Notes under the pieces: model-generated | The model's input: the letters and a program-made list of their open reading frames with translations, nothing else | What the model was told of the DNA's origin: nothing | The model's database searches: none | Shown here: positions 1 through 12,832 of the stretch, piece by piece | How the letters are laid out: the number at the start of each line of letters is the position of its first letter | Numbering within the stretch: the first letter of the stretch is position 1 | Made by a program: the position numbers and the translations under genes | Assembly: GCF_009389715.1 (NCBI RefSeq) | Contig: NC_052409.1 | Coordinates: 1,156,001-1,220,000, forward strand | Length of the DNA: 64,000 nt | From: Phoenix dactylifera | Lineage: Eukaryota; Streptophyta; Magnoliopsida; Arecales; Arecaceae | Reading direction: 5' to 3'

Positions 1-3000
1 TATATGTAAAAGGGGGAAAACAGACATTTCCAATTAAGCCATTCACTTTACGCGACAGAGTTTATCACTTTATATAACAGAACAAAAAAACCTCAAATGC
101 ACAAGGTACAAATAAAACAAGACATCAGAACACTTAACAATTAACAATGACAGTCTACTGAAACAAATAACCATTGTGGCTTTATAAAGAGTTGATTGTA
201 TGGGGCTTTAATTGCTATAAGTTCAATCTTCAACAGGTTCAAGTGAACAAGATTACTATGTAATTACAGATGCAGATTTTTATGTAGTAAAATGGACTCT
301 AGAAGGCATCCTTTCCTGCTTTCTGAGCAAACGAAAAAAAAAACAAAGAATTAAATTTTGTAATCTATTAGCTCTTTACATAATATAATTTACAAGCTTC
401 TTCATGTTATCTTGCTCCCTTGGTTGTTATGTACAAAATTCATGGTCATACATAAATCATGACATGTTTGTGCCTTGACATAATGTTAAGTGGGAATAAT
501 TAGAAGTAATCCAATTACTTGTATGTAGTTTTAAATGATTATAATAATTAGCATATAGAACACTAAAGAGGTTGTACCATTGTAGATGTAACTTAAAATA
601 TTTCTCCAAATTCAAGGTTAGATTGTTCAGTAAGTAAAATAAACGGGCTTCAAACTACCTTGATTTGACTGCTTTCCACTTCTTAAGTAGGAAACATTTT
701 TCCTAAGACAGAGTCCAAGGCATCGCCTAGGTCAGCTTTTGAATAATGTTCTAAACTTTTGATTATGGGAGATGAAAACCAGAACCCTGAGAGCATCAAC
801 ATGAAACTAAGGAAGCTAAAAGGGGATTCAGAAGAATGTAATTAAAAGTTTTAGGTGATGCGATGAACCAAAAGGACTTCTTTCTTACACAATGCAAAGT
901 AGCATTTAGTGCAAAAACCTAGAGTAAGTTCATTTCTTTCCCAATGGTTCTTAACTTTTGTACATAGAAGGGAAAGGAACAGTAAAATTATAAAATGTTC
1001 TTTTCTTGGGTAAGAATAAAATGTTCTTTCAAATCTTTATTATATGACCATGACTGACAGGCTTGATGATAACCCTAAATAATGATAACAGGCTGAAGTG
1101 ATGACTCTACTATATAAGTTGAGGATACTTACTAAAGATCACAGTATCTTTCCACATCTACAGAGCACACAGTGTCAAGCAGCTGCCAGCACATATTGAA
1201 ATATACAAGGTGCTGGAGTCAGAGTGGCTTCTTCGTGTGTTAATATTAGGGCCATATTGCAAAATGTGAGAACATATGCGGTCATATATTGCTGAAATAC
1301 AATACCAGTATATAAAATTATTAAAATTAATTAATATTAAAGAACAAATTAAAAATCAGGGAAAATTGTGTTAGTAAAATGCTGATTAAAGATTGATGAT
1401 AAATTTCTTACCTATTTTATCATCAATTACTATAAACATCATTATTACTACATTAGATTATTTCATTGCAAACACCATTTGACTCAAGGATCCAATTCAT
1501 GAAAGCAAAATCACACCCAATCAGCCCAAACTGCAACATCATAAAATTTTAAAATCAACACTCTATGTTGGTACCACTCGCTTCGATTTATCTGGGTAGC
1601 TTAAGGGAGATTAGCACACCTCAACAAGCCTCTGGTCAACCACTTTAATCACTTGAATTTTCTAGGTCGACTCCTTTGTTGATGAGGAGACACCACAAAG
1701 GTAATGATATAAGATGATAGCAAGACAGTAAAGGGGTTGGCACAGGCTTTACATGTTGATGCAACTTTTGCACTTTGACAACCACTTGATGTGACAAATG
1801 TCAAGCATCATGCAATGCCCTAAAACTAGCATGCTGCTATTTGAGTCCATATTTCCTCTGAACTTTCTAGTTAATGCTATGTACTACTATGGCCTGCGAA
1901 GCTCATGGCTTGTTATAACTAAAGAATTCATGAGGTTGGGGACCAAATAAATCCAAATGACTGGAACTTTTTTTTGGTAAAAACAAGTGACTGGGATTTA
2001 TCAGCTGATTATATGTTTATTTTTTTCACATGCTTGTATATAATTAGTGCTAACACTTTCTAATATCAGCAAAGTTAATACAACATTTGTTTTTAATTTA
2101 GGCATTGCTCATCAAAAAGAACAAGCACTTTAGCTTTACTTTTAGTAAAGAGAATATTTTTTGATATGAGTTATTCTCCAGATGTTCAGAAGATGTTTAG
2201 TTGCTGTTATAAAGCAATGGGAAGATTTCAGTATAATGAAAAATCCTTTTCTACAATATCTTTCCCTACATTGTACATCTATGGAAAGTGTTTATGTTTG
2301 AGCAATGCATGCTAACACACATTGTTGCATTCATGATATATCAACAAAAACATGGCAGAAAACGAGAATGATATGCAATTCAAATCTCTTCAGCGTAGAG
2401 CATGGCCCTAGTGTTTTTTACTTTCTTCTTAAATATGGATTACGGAAATCTTTCCACAGTAAGACATACCTGATCTGTTCTAGTTTGCTTTCGTGCATGA
2501 GCCCTTTTCTTAAGAGACTATGTACAGTCTATTGGTATAATTGCAACATCTAGGCAGAAGATTTATCAAATTTGATGGTTATAAATCCCTTGTATTGAAG
2601 AGCTGATAACTCAATGGGCATCACCTTTTTTCATACAATCATGTCATCAGCTGAGATCACTCTTCTATAGACTTTGTTAACGCTGATCCTTAACTTGTCT
2701 CCCAAATGGGCCTCCTTGGTCTATTAAATAACCCTCCACATTTTTCCCTTTAAGCAAGAGAATGAGTACATACTCCCCTCTTTAAATCACTTAATAGTAT
2801 TAATCAACAAAATTTCAACCATAAACCACTACTCACCTTCCTTGGAATAATTTATTTGCCACTTTATCTAGTTTGTACAGTTAAGCCTGGTTTTATGAAA
2901 ATATATTTGCCACTTGTCCAGTGAAGAGCTGCCACTGGTGTTATGACAACCTTTTTCAAATCTTCTCCAAGAAATATTATGAGTTCAAAAATGAGCTCCA

Positions 3001-3435
3001 AGTTCAAGAAGAAGATGAAGAAGGGGGGAAAATGATGGAGCCCGTTCTGGTAAGTCATGTATACCTTAAGTTCAACTCAAACCTACACCCATCTTTCATG
3101 TACTGCTAGGAATCCCCATCTACATCATGTACGATGTTTGAAGTCAACACCTGAATTCCACTATCAACAGCACAAACCTATAGCGATGTATCAGAATCAA
3201 AAAATCAGCAGCCAAGATTCCAATTTTTCGGTCTTAGAAAACAAATCGCATCACATATTCCTTCTTCGCCAAGAAACATAACAACAGATAATATAGATCA
3301 AGAAAATTCCCGCCACTATTGCGATTCCAATTAACCCAAAATCAATAAGAAAAGCACTAAGAAACTACCCATTACAATTCGAATTAAACCAAATGGTTGA
3401 CAGGAAAAGAATCAAGATTCAAGAACAAGACTTAC
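1..3435. other. No exon recognised; probably glutaredoxin intron
   Basis: AT-rich sequence without a recognisable exon on either strand. Because the glutaredoxin gene to its right runs on the minus strand and its splice donor at 3434-3435 is good, this stretch is most simply the following intron. I looked for the missing glutaredoxin end (the TVPNVFIGG and GGC motifs) on the minus strand and did not find it. A short open stretch at 2864-3058 (minus) has no family resemblance I recognise. Confidence 0.45.
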
Positions 3436-3694
3436 CGAGCTGATCCAGCTCTATGACGAGAGGCTCCACTCCGATCCTCTTGAACAACGACTTCACCTCC
3501 ATCGAATACCTCCATTCCCCATCAACCAAAACGTAAGCAAATCAATCGATCAGTCGAGGGCATCAAAGAAACCAGAGGGAAAGAGAACTCGAAACTCACG
3601 AGCACCAGGTCTTGGAGTAGATGACGACGGGGTTCTCCGAGATCGTCTTCTTGACGGACTCCTCCAGCCTCGAACCAAAAGAAGAGGAGGTCAT
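3436..3694 (-). CDS. GRXS12: Glutaredoxin S12-type (plastid monothiol class), 5' two exons, partial
   Basis: Two coding exons are visible: 3600-3694 (ATG at 3694) and 3436-3509, joined by a GT-AG intron and ending in phase 1 at a GTAAGT donor. They encode about 56 residues: a Ser-rich start, a helix (RLEESVKKTI), the strand ENPVVIYSKTW, then the active site WCSYS and a helix into VEPLVIELDQL. WCSYS with a serine in the second cysteine position is the GRXS12 signature in plants. Such proteins use glutathione to reduce or deglutathionylate plastid proteins. The cis-proline (TVPN) and glutathione-binding GG part lies in later exons that I do not find in the window, so the gene probably continues left of position 1. 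The reading frame stays open upstream of the ATG through an Arg/Ser/Pro-rich leader but without an in-frame ATG (see the leader entry). Confidence 0.85.
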
Positions 3695-3861
3695 CGATCG
3701 GACGGCAAGGGCTCCGCCTCTTCCTCCGCCGGCGCGGCGGCGGCAGAGGGCGGAGCTCAAGGAGGGGCGGAGGAGGGGAGGAGGGAGAGAGAGGCGAGCG
3801 GCGGGAGGTGATGGCACGGCGCGTTCTTGAGGGCTGGGGAGAGAGCCGCGCTCGCTCGCAT
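3695..3861 (-). other. Transit-peptide-like leader of the glutaredoxin gene, out of frame
   Basis: An ATG at 3861 opens a Ser/Ala/Pro/Leu-rich, acid-free peptide (begins MRASAALSPALKNAP) typical of a chloroplast transit peptide, but it meets a stop after 34 codons. The glutaredoxin frame itself continues upstream as a matching Ser/Arg/Gly-rich stretch (SSALCRRRAGG through GGALAVRS) with no ATG. The two halves sit in different frames, as if one indel lies in the C-rich run near 3755-3775. It could be a sequencing error, a real frameshift that makes a cytosolic form, or an uORF. Confidence 0.5.
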
Positions 3862-3973
3862 CAGATAACAGCCCTCCGCCATTGATCCTCGTTGGGCCAA
3901 GGCCGTCTCCGCTTCTCGATCTTTCGTCCCGGCCTTTTAGATGGGTTCGGGTTCTGGTGGTCCGGCGGAGCAA

Positions 3974-6900
3974 GTTTAACGCGCTATCTTGTCGGGAAGG
4001 TATTGTTTGAGCAAAACTGCCCCTATTGAAATGTGACTGATGGATCAGTTGAACGTAATCAGAATCACGGTTGATGGACGGTGGTGATTTTGTCTATGGA
4101 ATAGCGAGTAAGGGCCTGAGGCATATACCCAGGATTTATCCTACAGCATGCGCTTCCTGCCAGGCTGCCAAAAAATATAAAAAATATAAAAAATATAAAA
4201 AAAGAAAAATGATATATAGCACATGCAATGTCTGCCGAACAATTTATGTAAAAATTAAATCTTAAGAGTTATAAAATATTTTCCTTGCCAATAATATCTA
4301 TATCTTGACTATTGAAAATATAACATCCAAACTCAAACCTAAAATCTTTGATTGCTAGGCAAGTATATATGACTATCGGTCACATATTTTTTTACCATAT
4401 TTTCATAAAAAACTGAATAGCCAAGTTGACTCCCTCCCCCTCTCTATCTAATTATTAAATGGATGAAATCTAGTGGATTGATCACCATCTAGACCACTTA
4501 CTTTCATTATTTATGCAATAACTGTTGCCATTGCTACTTCAACTACACTACCATCTAGACCACTTAGCTATGACCATCACTACTAATATTGTTGTCATCG
4601 CTACCACCATTACTACAACCACCGTAACGAATGCTATAACAGTGGCGGCCTGCTATAATCATTACCACTGCCACCATGATGATCATCACCATCATAACCA
4701 CCATCTTGGTAAGGAGATGGGATAAGAAAGCCATTGTAATGGAGATGCACAAAGGAGGAGATGATGGCAGCGGTCGAGTGGTCATGGCAATGGTGAATAT
4801 TAGGGGGTGAGGAGTGTATCAAGAGCATCACCGTCGCCGGCAGAAGTTGCCATTGTTCCAAAGGTCATTATTGGCATTGACATGGGAACTCTACGAGGAA
4901 TAGGGTGGGGAGGTGAATGAGAAGAAAGAAAAAAGGAATCGGGCACAAGGTAGGTATGGGGGTAGAGAACCATATCGACAAACTCCGAATTTTGAAATGC
5001 GCTGCTTCAAGAGAAGTACAAAAATACTCCTAGCAGTGGGTCAATTCTTGAGTATTTTAGTACTTTAAAATAGGCAGCCCTGCAAGTCTATAGAAATTTT
5101 ACCCATCATGTGCTAAAAATACTAGAGTATTGTCTAATATTTGGTATTTTTAGGTTTCTTAATAGGCCCGAGAGGGTCTTCACTGGATGCTCCTCATTCA
5201 TTTGTTTTCTTACAAGGTATCAAGTTATTTGCTTCCTTGTAGGTTACAAGTAGCCTCAAAAACTTGTGTAAGCGCTTCTCATCTCTCCCTTTTTTTTGAG
5301 AGAGCGAGAGAGACAATGTGTGGTAGTGGATGACTAATTTTCTTAAGACTATTCCTCTTGTTTCTTTTGTTATTTCAATTATTTATTTTTTTTCTTCTTC
5401 TTGTGGACTATATTTCTTTTTCCCCTCCAATTCTTGTGGACAAAGCCACTTATATAATTTTATTCGAATTGTAGTGGCTATATACTGATATGATCTTAGG
5501 CCTCTGGCTCTTGTGTTAGGCCATGCTTGTCTTCTTCTTCTTTTTCTTGACACCCAATCTGGAAAGCTCTTTGCATGGGGGAAGCATGTTAATCATTGGC
5601 ATATGAAAAAACACTAGCTGACTAAAAAAAATTATAATACATTAGATCTTGCCATAGAAGTGATTTTTAAATGTCAGAAGTCAAATTTAAAGCATCTATT
5701 TTCTTTGGATTGAGTTGCACTTAAACTATCTCCTTTATCATTTTCTATCTCATATCATGTATTTTGTATTGCTTGTAGGTTTGCATTTTTCGCGTGCTTC
5801 ATAAGTGTAAGAGGCAATTCATTTCTTTAACTTCTCCATAGATTTTTCTATCCATCATCTCGGGACAACTTCTCGTCATTCAATGAAGAAAATCAAGAGA
5901 TCCAATTATGTTGAGCATCATCACCATGCTGTTTAATTTTTGCAACAACTTATCAGCAAATTACCACTGCTCAGGAAATTACCATGTAAACAATATTATT
6001 ATCATTTGTGGCAGTAAGCTGTCATAACACGACTCCTATGCTGCTTTGCTATGCCCCACTCACCAGCGAACACGTGGTGCCAGGTATATTATTATTATTA
6101 TCATTTTTGTCAAATTATAAACTAAGAATGTACCGTATTATATTATCAGAAAATTATTTTCTGGGTTAGAAGCGTGTTGTGATAGCAAATTTTTTAATAT
6201 TTCTCCTCATTTAGAAACGCATTTGTTCCCTATGGTCATATTATTTTATTATTATTATTTTTATTATTTTACATATATACCCTCTAAATATTAGAATTTG
6301 CATGAAGATCCTTCCAAAATTGATATTTATATGTATGCTCTCATTAAACACTTATTTTGTATGTTTATCTTTTTTTTTTTTGCGTCTGTACCTATATCAT
6401 CTAATACCATTAAAAAGTTAGCGGTTTAAAATTCAAATGACGAAAATACCACTAATAGGTAAATATACAAAACAAAACGTTTATAAGAGTATACATGCAA
6501 AAAGCAATTTTAGAGAATATTCATATAATTTTATATATTTAGGATGATATACACATAAAAAATTTCTTAGATTTTTGCATAAATACTCTTCTAAATATTG
6601 AAATTTTATGAATAGCCTCCAAATTGATATAAAAATTGCATGAATGGAAAAAAATAAAATTAAAAATTTTTTACGTAAACCTTCTAAATATATAAAATTG
6701 TATGAATACCGTCGCAAAGTGTTATTTACATTTTTTTGTATATTTACCTATTAAAAATATTTAAGTTATTTTTAATTTTGAACCGCTACTTTTTTTTAAC
6801 CGTGTTAGACAGTGTGGGCATATATGCAAGAAAAAAAAAAGTATACATATAAAATATATATTTATATGAGTGTATATATATATATATTGATTTTTTAAAA

Positions 6901-7039
6901 AATATTCATACAAATTTTAATATTTAGAAGGATTTATCCCAAAAAAAACTATTTTATTACCACCACCGTTCCGTTCGTGATCGAAACCAGGAGTACATAA
7001 CCAAAATGAATTAATTCCCATCACGTCCGCCCGGACGGT
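3974..7039. other. Intergenic; simple repeats, no gene seen
   Basis: No gene recognised. It contains an AAAAAT-type microsatellite at about 4170-4203, an ACC/ATC-rich low-complexity stretch at about 4500-4700 that produces spurious His/Thr-rich open frames on both strands, T-rich stretches at 5290-5420, and the foldback-type repeat listed separately. Confidence 0.6.
6233..6955. repeat. AT-rich foldback-type repeat, inverted copies of one unit
   Basis: A unit of the form TAAATATTxxAATTTxxATGAA recurs in both orientations. The left arm at about 6270-6312 and the right arm at about 6905-6945 are inverted copies, and further inverted or direct copies lie near 6585-6615 and 6680-6710. The centre near 6400-6440 and 6760-6800 again shows inverted similarity (GCGGTTTAAAATTC against AATTTTGAACCGC). 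This is the architecture of a foldback or long-TIR MITE family. A related copy lies at about 46.85-47.0 kb. Confidence 0.6.
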
Positions 7040-8676
7040 GGGGTCGAACTCCATCACAACTCCCCCGGTCCCCCCTCTACCCCCTCACTCCCTGCGGTTA
7101 GAGAATAGAGTGAGACCATCGTCCCCGATCGCGCCCCGGAATCAGTTCCTTCGCCGGAAGTTCCCCTGAGAAGAGCTCTGATGCCCCGCCGAAGACGGCC
7201 GGATTTCGGCTGTGACACGGCCGTGGATGCGTGATCCTGATAGCCCGCGGCGGAGCAAGCAAGATGGAAGCTTTCTTCACGACGAGAAATGGTGCGAAAT
7301 GGATCTCCGACACCAGTTTTCGCTGTTTATTTTCTATCTTTTGCTTTTCTCGCGCCAGGTTGTAGGTGTTGCTGGTTAGTTTGCTTTTCCGCGCAATGTG
7401 CCCCCGATCTCGATTCCCGGAGCTCGGGCGATCGCTTTCTCCGGCGGAAGGCAGTTTTTTTTCTTTTTCAAGTTGATTTTGGAGTTGGTTTTATTTTATC
7501 TGCTGAATTCTAGAGTTTTGGTGAAACTTATTGCGCCTTTTATGCAAAAAGTTTCTCTCTTCGTTTGATTGATTGATTGATGCGTTTTGGTGGAACAAGT
7601 GCTTTTTTTGTTCAGAATTTTTGCTTATTTTAGGCGGGTCTTTATTGTTTGCTGTTTGGTTTTCGGCGTGGATGGCTGATTTCGCTTGATATCGTGAAAA
7701 GGTAGAAGCTTTTCTAGGATTCGACCCCACTTTTTTTTTACTGTGCTATGTGCTGTTTTAGTTGATTTCTTTGAATTTAGGGTTCATGAGCATCGATTTC
7801 GTCCATATCGTTGCTGCAGCAATCTTTTTTATCCCTTTGTTTTACATCTTTCCGAGAAGTGCAGCTTTTTTCCTGTGAAGTTCCCAATGGTGTACGTTTT
7901 GCTTGCTTGAATCCTTTGTTTTTATTTGTCAACCGACAGTTTTTTCTATATTTGTTTTGTTAGCTTTTTCTTTCTTCTTGCATCTCCTTCTTTTTGAATC
8001 CGCTATTTTAATGGTCTTTTTGTTTCCGCACGGTTTATCCTTTCCTTCCCCTTTCTGGTAAATTTTCTCTGCTCGTGGATCTGATTTCTTATTTTGCTGC
8101 AAAGAATCGTAAAATCTATGGTTCCATGCTCCATTTTCTTTTATGCAATTTTTTATACCAAAGCTTGAAAGTTGTTTGTTTTTTCTTGTTCTGCTTCCGA
8201 AATTTTATTTCAGAATCCTTTTCTCCCCATACAATAGTTTGAATTAGGAATAGTTAAAACGTCAGTATAAGATTTTACAGTTAATTTTGTTCGAGTTAAA
8301 AATCAAATCCTGTTCGTACCCCCAAAAAAGAAAAAAAATCGAATTCTGTAAGTAATAATCGTTTCCTATGTTTTGGCGATGATATCTCTGGTTATGAATG
8401 CAAGATCTCTGCATTCTTATCCTGCAGTATGGCAAATGCCAGCTCTTTTGATTAAGGGCGGTCATATTATATTCATCTGGTTCTGGTTTCCTTCTTGTAG
8501 CATGAGGGCAGTGCCTTGGCCAGATCTCTCTTCTTCTCACCTTTGAGGATATCGTGCTTCATAACGTTGGTGGTTGATTCTTTTTAAGTCTGGCTGGTGA
8601 TGTTGTGACAAAGGCAGGACACCAAAAATAATCATTTTTTGATGGGTTCATCTTCACTTCTTTCAAACTTACCGAG
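7040..8676 (+). promoter_or_regulatory. Promoter and 5' leader of the TRM gene, with probable leader intron
   Basis: A GC-rich patch at about 7020-7300 (CCGCCCGGACGG, ATCGCGCCCCGGA) precedes a long T-rich stretch at 7310-8600 with intron-like composition. This suggests a non-coding first exon ending near 7360 and a leader intron ending at an acceptor such as the AG at about 8616. Transcription start and splice sites here are inferred; short open frames in the stretch look like chance. Confidence 0.4.
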
Positions 8677-11600
8677 ATGAACAATAGAAGGGGGCAAACT
8701 TTGCAGAAGCCTTCGCTGGGATGTATGGGGAGGATGATCAACATATTGGACTTGAGTACCGGCATGGCAGGAACCAAGCTGCTCGCTGATAAAGCACATA
8801 GAGATGGTATTTATTATCCTTAAAAACAACACAGTTTGGGTCTCTTTTGTGGGTTTGGTTTGAATTTTTGTGCTGTGGATGAAACATTATAGAATAATTG
8901 AAATCATAATTCATTATCTTTGTTTTACCAAATTTCTTTATTAAGAGGGGTGAAAGGCATTTCGAAGCAACAGACATGATCGCGCTGTTATTGGATGATT
9001 ATGCTTTCAGAGCTTTCCTCTTCGTGGGAAATTTTGTTATCCACAAGGCAGAGTCTCATATCATTTGACCAAGATATCTAACTTCTATTCCCCTTCTTTT
9101 TTTTCCTTTTTCCTTCACAGTGCTACATTTCTTTAATAGGTTTTAAACTACTACTAGACTTTCGTCTGCTGTCTATGTTAGTTTGACCTCCATAATTGCG
9201 TTCCTCCTAGGGGCTGGTAGTTGGATCCTCTATAGGTTAGGTGTAGTTTTTTCTTCGTATTCTCGAGTTTCCTTTTTGATTGCAGAATTTTTTCCCCATT
9301 TTTTGTACGAAAAGGATTGGGATTGCAAATTCAATTGCCTGACTTCATCACCTTTTATGAAATTTTTTTAGCAGTTCTCTTTCCCTCTATACCCATTTCA
9401 AAGCTCTAACCTCTCCATATTTTTCTATTGTTTGTTTATTGGTGGAACTGGCATTTGGCTTCTGTATAAATTCTTAAGCATAATCCAGCTGCTATTGACA
9501 TGTCGTAAACTGACATTCAGGTTATCCAATCAGTAAAAATCAGTCTGATGTGGTGAAGAAGCCAAGGGATCCCATCTTATTTCCAGTAGAGGACAAACAA
9601 GTTAGCACTCTAGACTTTTACAGTCAAATTAACCTTCCCATGCTTTGTAAAATTGCAAAAAATTTTGTTGGCAGTGGAACTGCATCATCTATTCTGATTT
9701 ATGTTCACTGCAGATAACCCATGAATTAAGGAAGAGTGCCTCTAACAAGAACTCAGGTGGAACACCAATGAGGATGCTTATACATCAGGAGATGTGGAAA
9801 GAAGCGGAGTTGAAGCAGAAGCCACCAAATGTTGTTGCTAGACTCATGGGGCTTGATGCCTTGCCAGTGCAGCAATCAGTTTTATCTTCTCAAAAAAGCT
9901 CCCAAGAGGGCTATTCACACAGTTTAGCAGGAGCATTTCGAGGTTATCAGCAGCAGGAAGACGAGTATTTTCACAAACCAATTCAGTGTGAAATTCCTCA
10001 TGAAAAGCATGAATACAAAGATGTATACGAAATCTGGAAGAAACCATCAAAGATTAGTCATATTAAGGATCAGCCTCCACAGAAAGGAAGGTATGATGAG
10101 AACTCATATGAAAAGAGAATGACTCTTGTTCGTCAGAATTTCATTGAAGCAAAATGCTTAGCAACAGATGAAAAGCTCCTTCAGTCCAAGGAGTTTCAAG
10201 ATGCACTAGAGGTTCTGAGTTCGAACAGAGATCTATTCCTCAAATTTCTAGAAGAACCAAATTCCCTGTTATCAAAGCATCTGCATGAACTCCAGGCCAT
10301 CTCTCCACCTTCTCAGACAAAGCACATAACTGTACTGAAACCATCAAAAACTAGTGAGGTAAATTATGACAGGAATGTGGAACAACAACTCTACTCATCT
10401 GTTGAAGAAAGCAAAGGTGATGTGAATAAACACTATTGGTCCCCTAGTTTCTCTCAATCAAAAGACCACAATTTATCTCAACCAACCAGGATAGTAGTTT
10501 TAAAGCCTAGCCCAGGAAAGCTCCATGACCTAAAGACCACAGTGACATCCCCTGCATCTTCAGTAGAACAGCTTGGAAGGAGAGATTCTTGTGGAGCTCT
10601 GGGAACTGAAGGAGTAGCAGGGTCAAGAGAAATAGCCAAGGAAATTACTCATCAGATGCGAGAAAGCCTTAGTAACCGAAGGGATGAAACATTGTTGTCT
10701 TCAGTCTTATCGAATGGATACGTTGGAGATGAGAGCTCATTCAATAGATCAGAAAGCGAGTATATGGAGGAAGAGAGTGGTAACTTAAGTGACTCTGAGA
10801 CTGCCACCCCAATTTCACGGCACTCTTGGGATCACATCAATAGAATTGGCAGTCCTTACTCAATCTCATCTGTAAGTCGAAAATCATATTCACCTGAGTC
10901 ATCAGTGGTCAGGGAAGCCAGAAAACGGCTTTCAGAGAGGTGGGCATTAGTGACATCTAATGCAAATAGCCAAGTACAAAAACAAACACGGAGAAGCTCA
11001 AGTACCTTGGGTGAGATGCTTGCCATTCCTGAGGTAAAGAAAGAAGAGGAGAATAGTGGGGGACTTACTGTTTCGAGCAGCAGGTCATGTGATGAAGAAC
11101 AAAACCTTCAGGTACTATCACCATGTTTGTCAACAGGTGGGGTAAAGGAAGGATGTAGTGGGGAGTTCTCCCCTAGGAATTTGTCAAGGTCAAGATCCGT
11201 TCCATCTTCTTCAGCTTATGAAGTCGCTGAGTTGAGTGTGGGGGTTTCTGATGCTTCGATTAGCAAAGCCATTGTTCATGGGGACATTGCTAAGTCAAAG
11301 AGTGGCAAGTCATCTTTCAAAGGGAAAGTTTCAAGTTTGTTCTCTAGAAATAAGAAACAAGGTCAAGAGAAATCTATTCCATCTTCAGTGGGTTGCGGTG
11401 ATAGGCTCCAACCTGGTTGTGCAAAGGTTGATGGTAAAATAAACGATTTATTACATTCTGTTGATGATAATCGACCTAAGCAAAGTGCACTGGTTAGTTC
11501 GTATAAAAGTTCTGGTGAGGCTTCATCTCTGACTACAGTGTACGATGGACAAAATCAGGGCTTCTGTGCTAAGGTATTGGTTTTTCTCCCCTGAATTTCT

Positions 11601-12832
11601 TCTTTATTGTCTTGAATCAGATAGGAATTCTTCTTTTTGTCTGTGAATCTATCATACAAGAAAAATGGTAAAAAAGTATTATGCTGGCTGGTGGTAATTT
11701 CCTGTCTCATCCATATTTTGTTCCTTTTTCTTCTTCAATTTTTGCATTTGTCTCTTTTCAGCATACTCATGCTGCTTTCCCCCCCTTATTTTATAGAGTA
11801 GCATTTGAAGGGGAGACTGTTAATTCTGAACCTTAAATTTGCATGCTGAACTACCACATATTTGTTCTTCGATATTGGTATTTTTTTCTTTTATTTCTCC
11901 TATTTCCTACGTAGAATTGGTTTTTGCATATTAGCAGGGTGCTTATTCTCTTGAAAAACCAATGACATGCGGAAACTCTGGTGAGAACCAGGACCACCCC
12001 AGCCCTGTGTCAGTTCTACAAGCACCATTTGTCGACGATGTCAACAGTAATATGTCCCAAGCTTCTGACTGCCACATCGCTGGACATCCACGTAAGTGTA
12101 GTCATACCTACCACTGAAGATCTTCAAGTTCCATACACTAAATGCTAGTATCTCTACCTACTTTCAGAAGCGCTCTCTAGATCTCCACCAATTGAATCGA
12201 TTGCTCGTTCCTTATCACGTGATGGCTCCAGTTTGGGGAGAATATTGATGAATCCCCCGAAACCTTCCAGACTTCTCCCCAAGGTAGAAGAGGGAGAACA
12301 AGAACGATTTGTGCTTGTCCAAAAGTTACTGTCATCTGCTGGCTTTCGAAATGAGAAGTCTTGCATGATATTCACAAGATGGCATTCCCTGGAGAGCCCT
12401 TTGAATCCAATGCTACTGGATAAATATTTGGACAGGAAAGAAGAAGAGGCTAAGTGCAGGGAGAGGCGATCAAACCAGAGGCTCCTATTCGATTGTGTCA
12501 ATGCAGCATTGCTAAACATAGGCCAAAGCGCCGTATTGGCTTCATATCCATGGGCCGGAGCATGTTGTGGGGCCTGGAAGGACGGTCCTGCTGGTGCTTC
12601 GGTGACTGAGGAAGTGTGTGAACTTGTGAGAAATTGGTACTCTGGTGAGTCTGTGCTAGGTGAGCCCGGCGGCATCAACCTTACGGTAGAAAGAGTGGTG
12701 AAAAGGGAAGTAGCAGGAAGGGGATGGGCAGAATTTATGTGGCTGGAAATGTATGAGTTCAGCAAGGAGATTGGTGGTCTGGTGTTGGAGGAGTTGGTTG
12801 AGGAGGCATTGTCGGATTTTACTTGTGGGTGA
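8677..12832 (+). CDS. TRM17: TON1 Recruiting Motif (TRM) protein, VARLMGLD + DUF4378
   Basis: Five coding exons with consensus GT-AG borders and consistent phases: 8677-8806, 9521-9600, 9714-11573, 11938-12091, 12168-12832, giving 962 aa. The N-terminus reads GCMGRMINILDLSTG and ends exon 1 with AHRDG, as in the TRM17/19/20 group. The VARLMGLD motif (DUF3741) is at about residues 111-118. A long Ser-rich, probably disordered middle follows. The conserved ENQDHPSPVSVLQAPF motif sits in exon 4, and a DUF4378 domain fills about residues 775-955. TRM proteins bind microtubules and recruit TON1/PP2A (TTP complex) to order the cortical array and the preprophase band. The exact subgroup is inferred from the N-terminus and from the neighbouring tetraspanin. 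A poly(T) run at about 13066-13083 lies in the 3' flank. Confidence 0.93.

Noticed and set aside
2864-3058. Possible third glutaredoxin exon on the minus strand
   Set aside because: The translation lacks TVPN and the glutathione-binding GG motif, so it does not fit the family.
4525-4861. His/Thr-rich open frames on both strands
   Set aside because: Generated by an ACC/ATC low-complexity tract.
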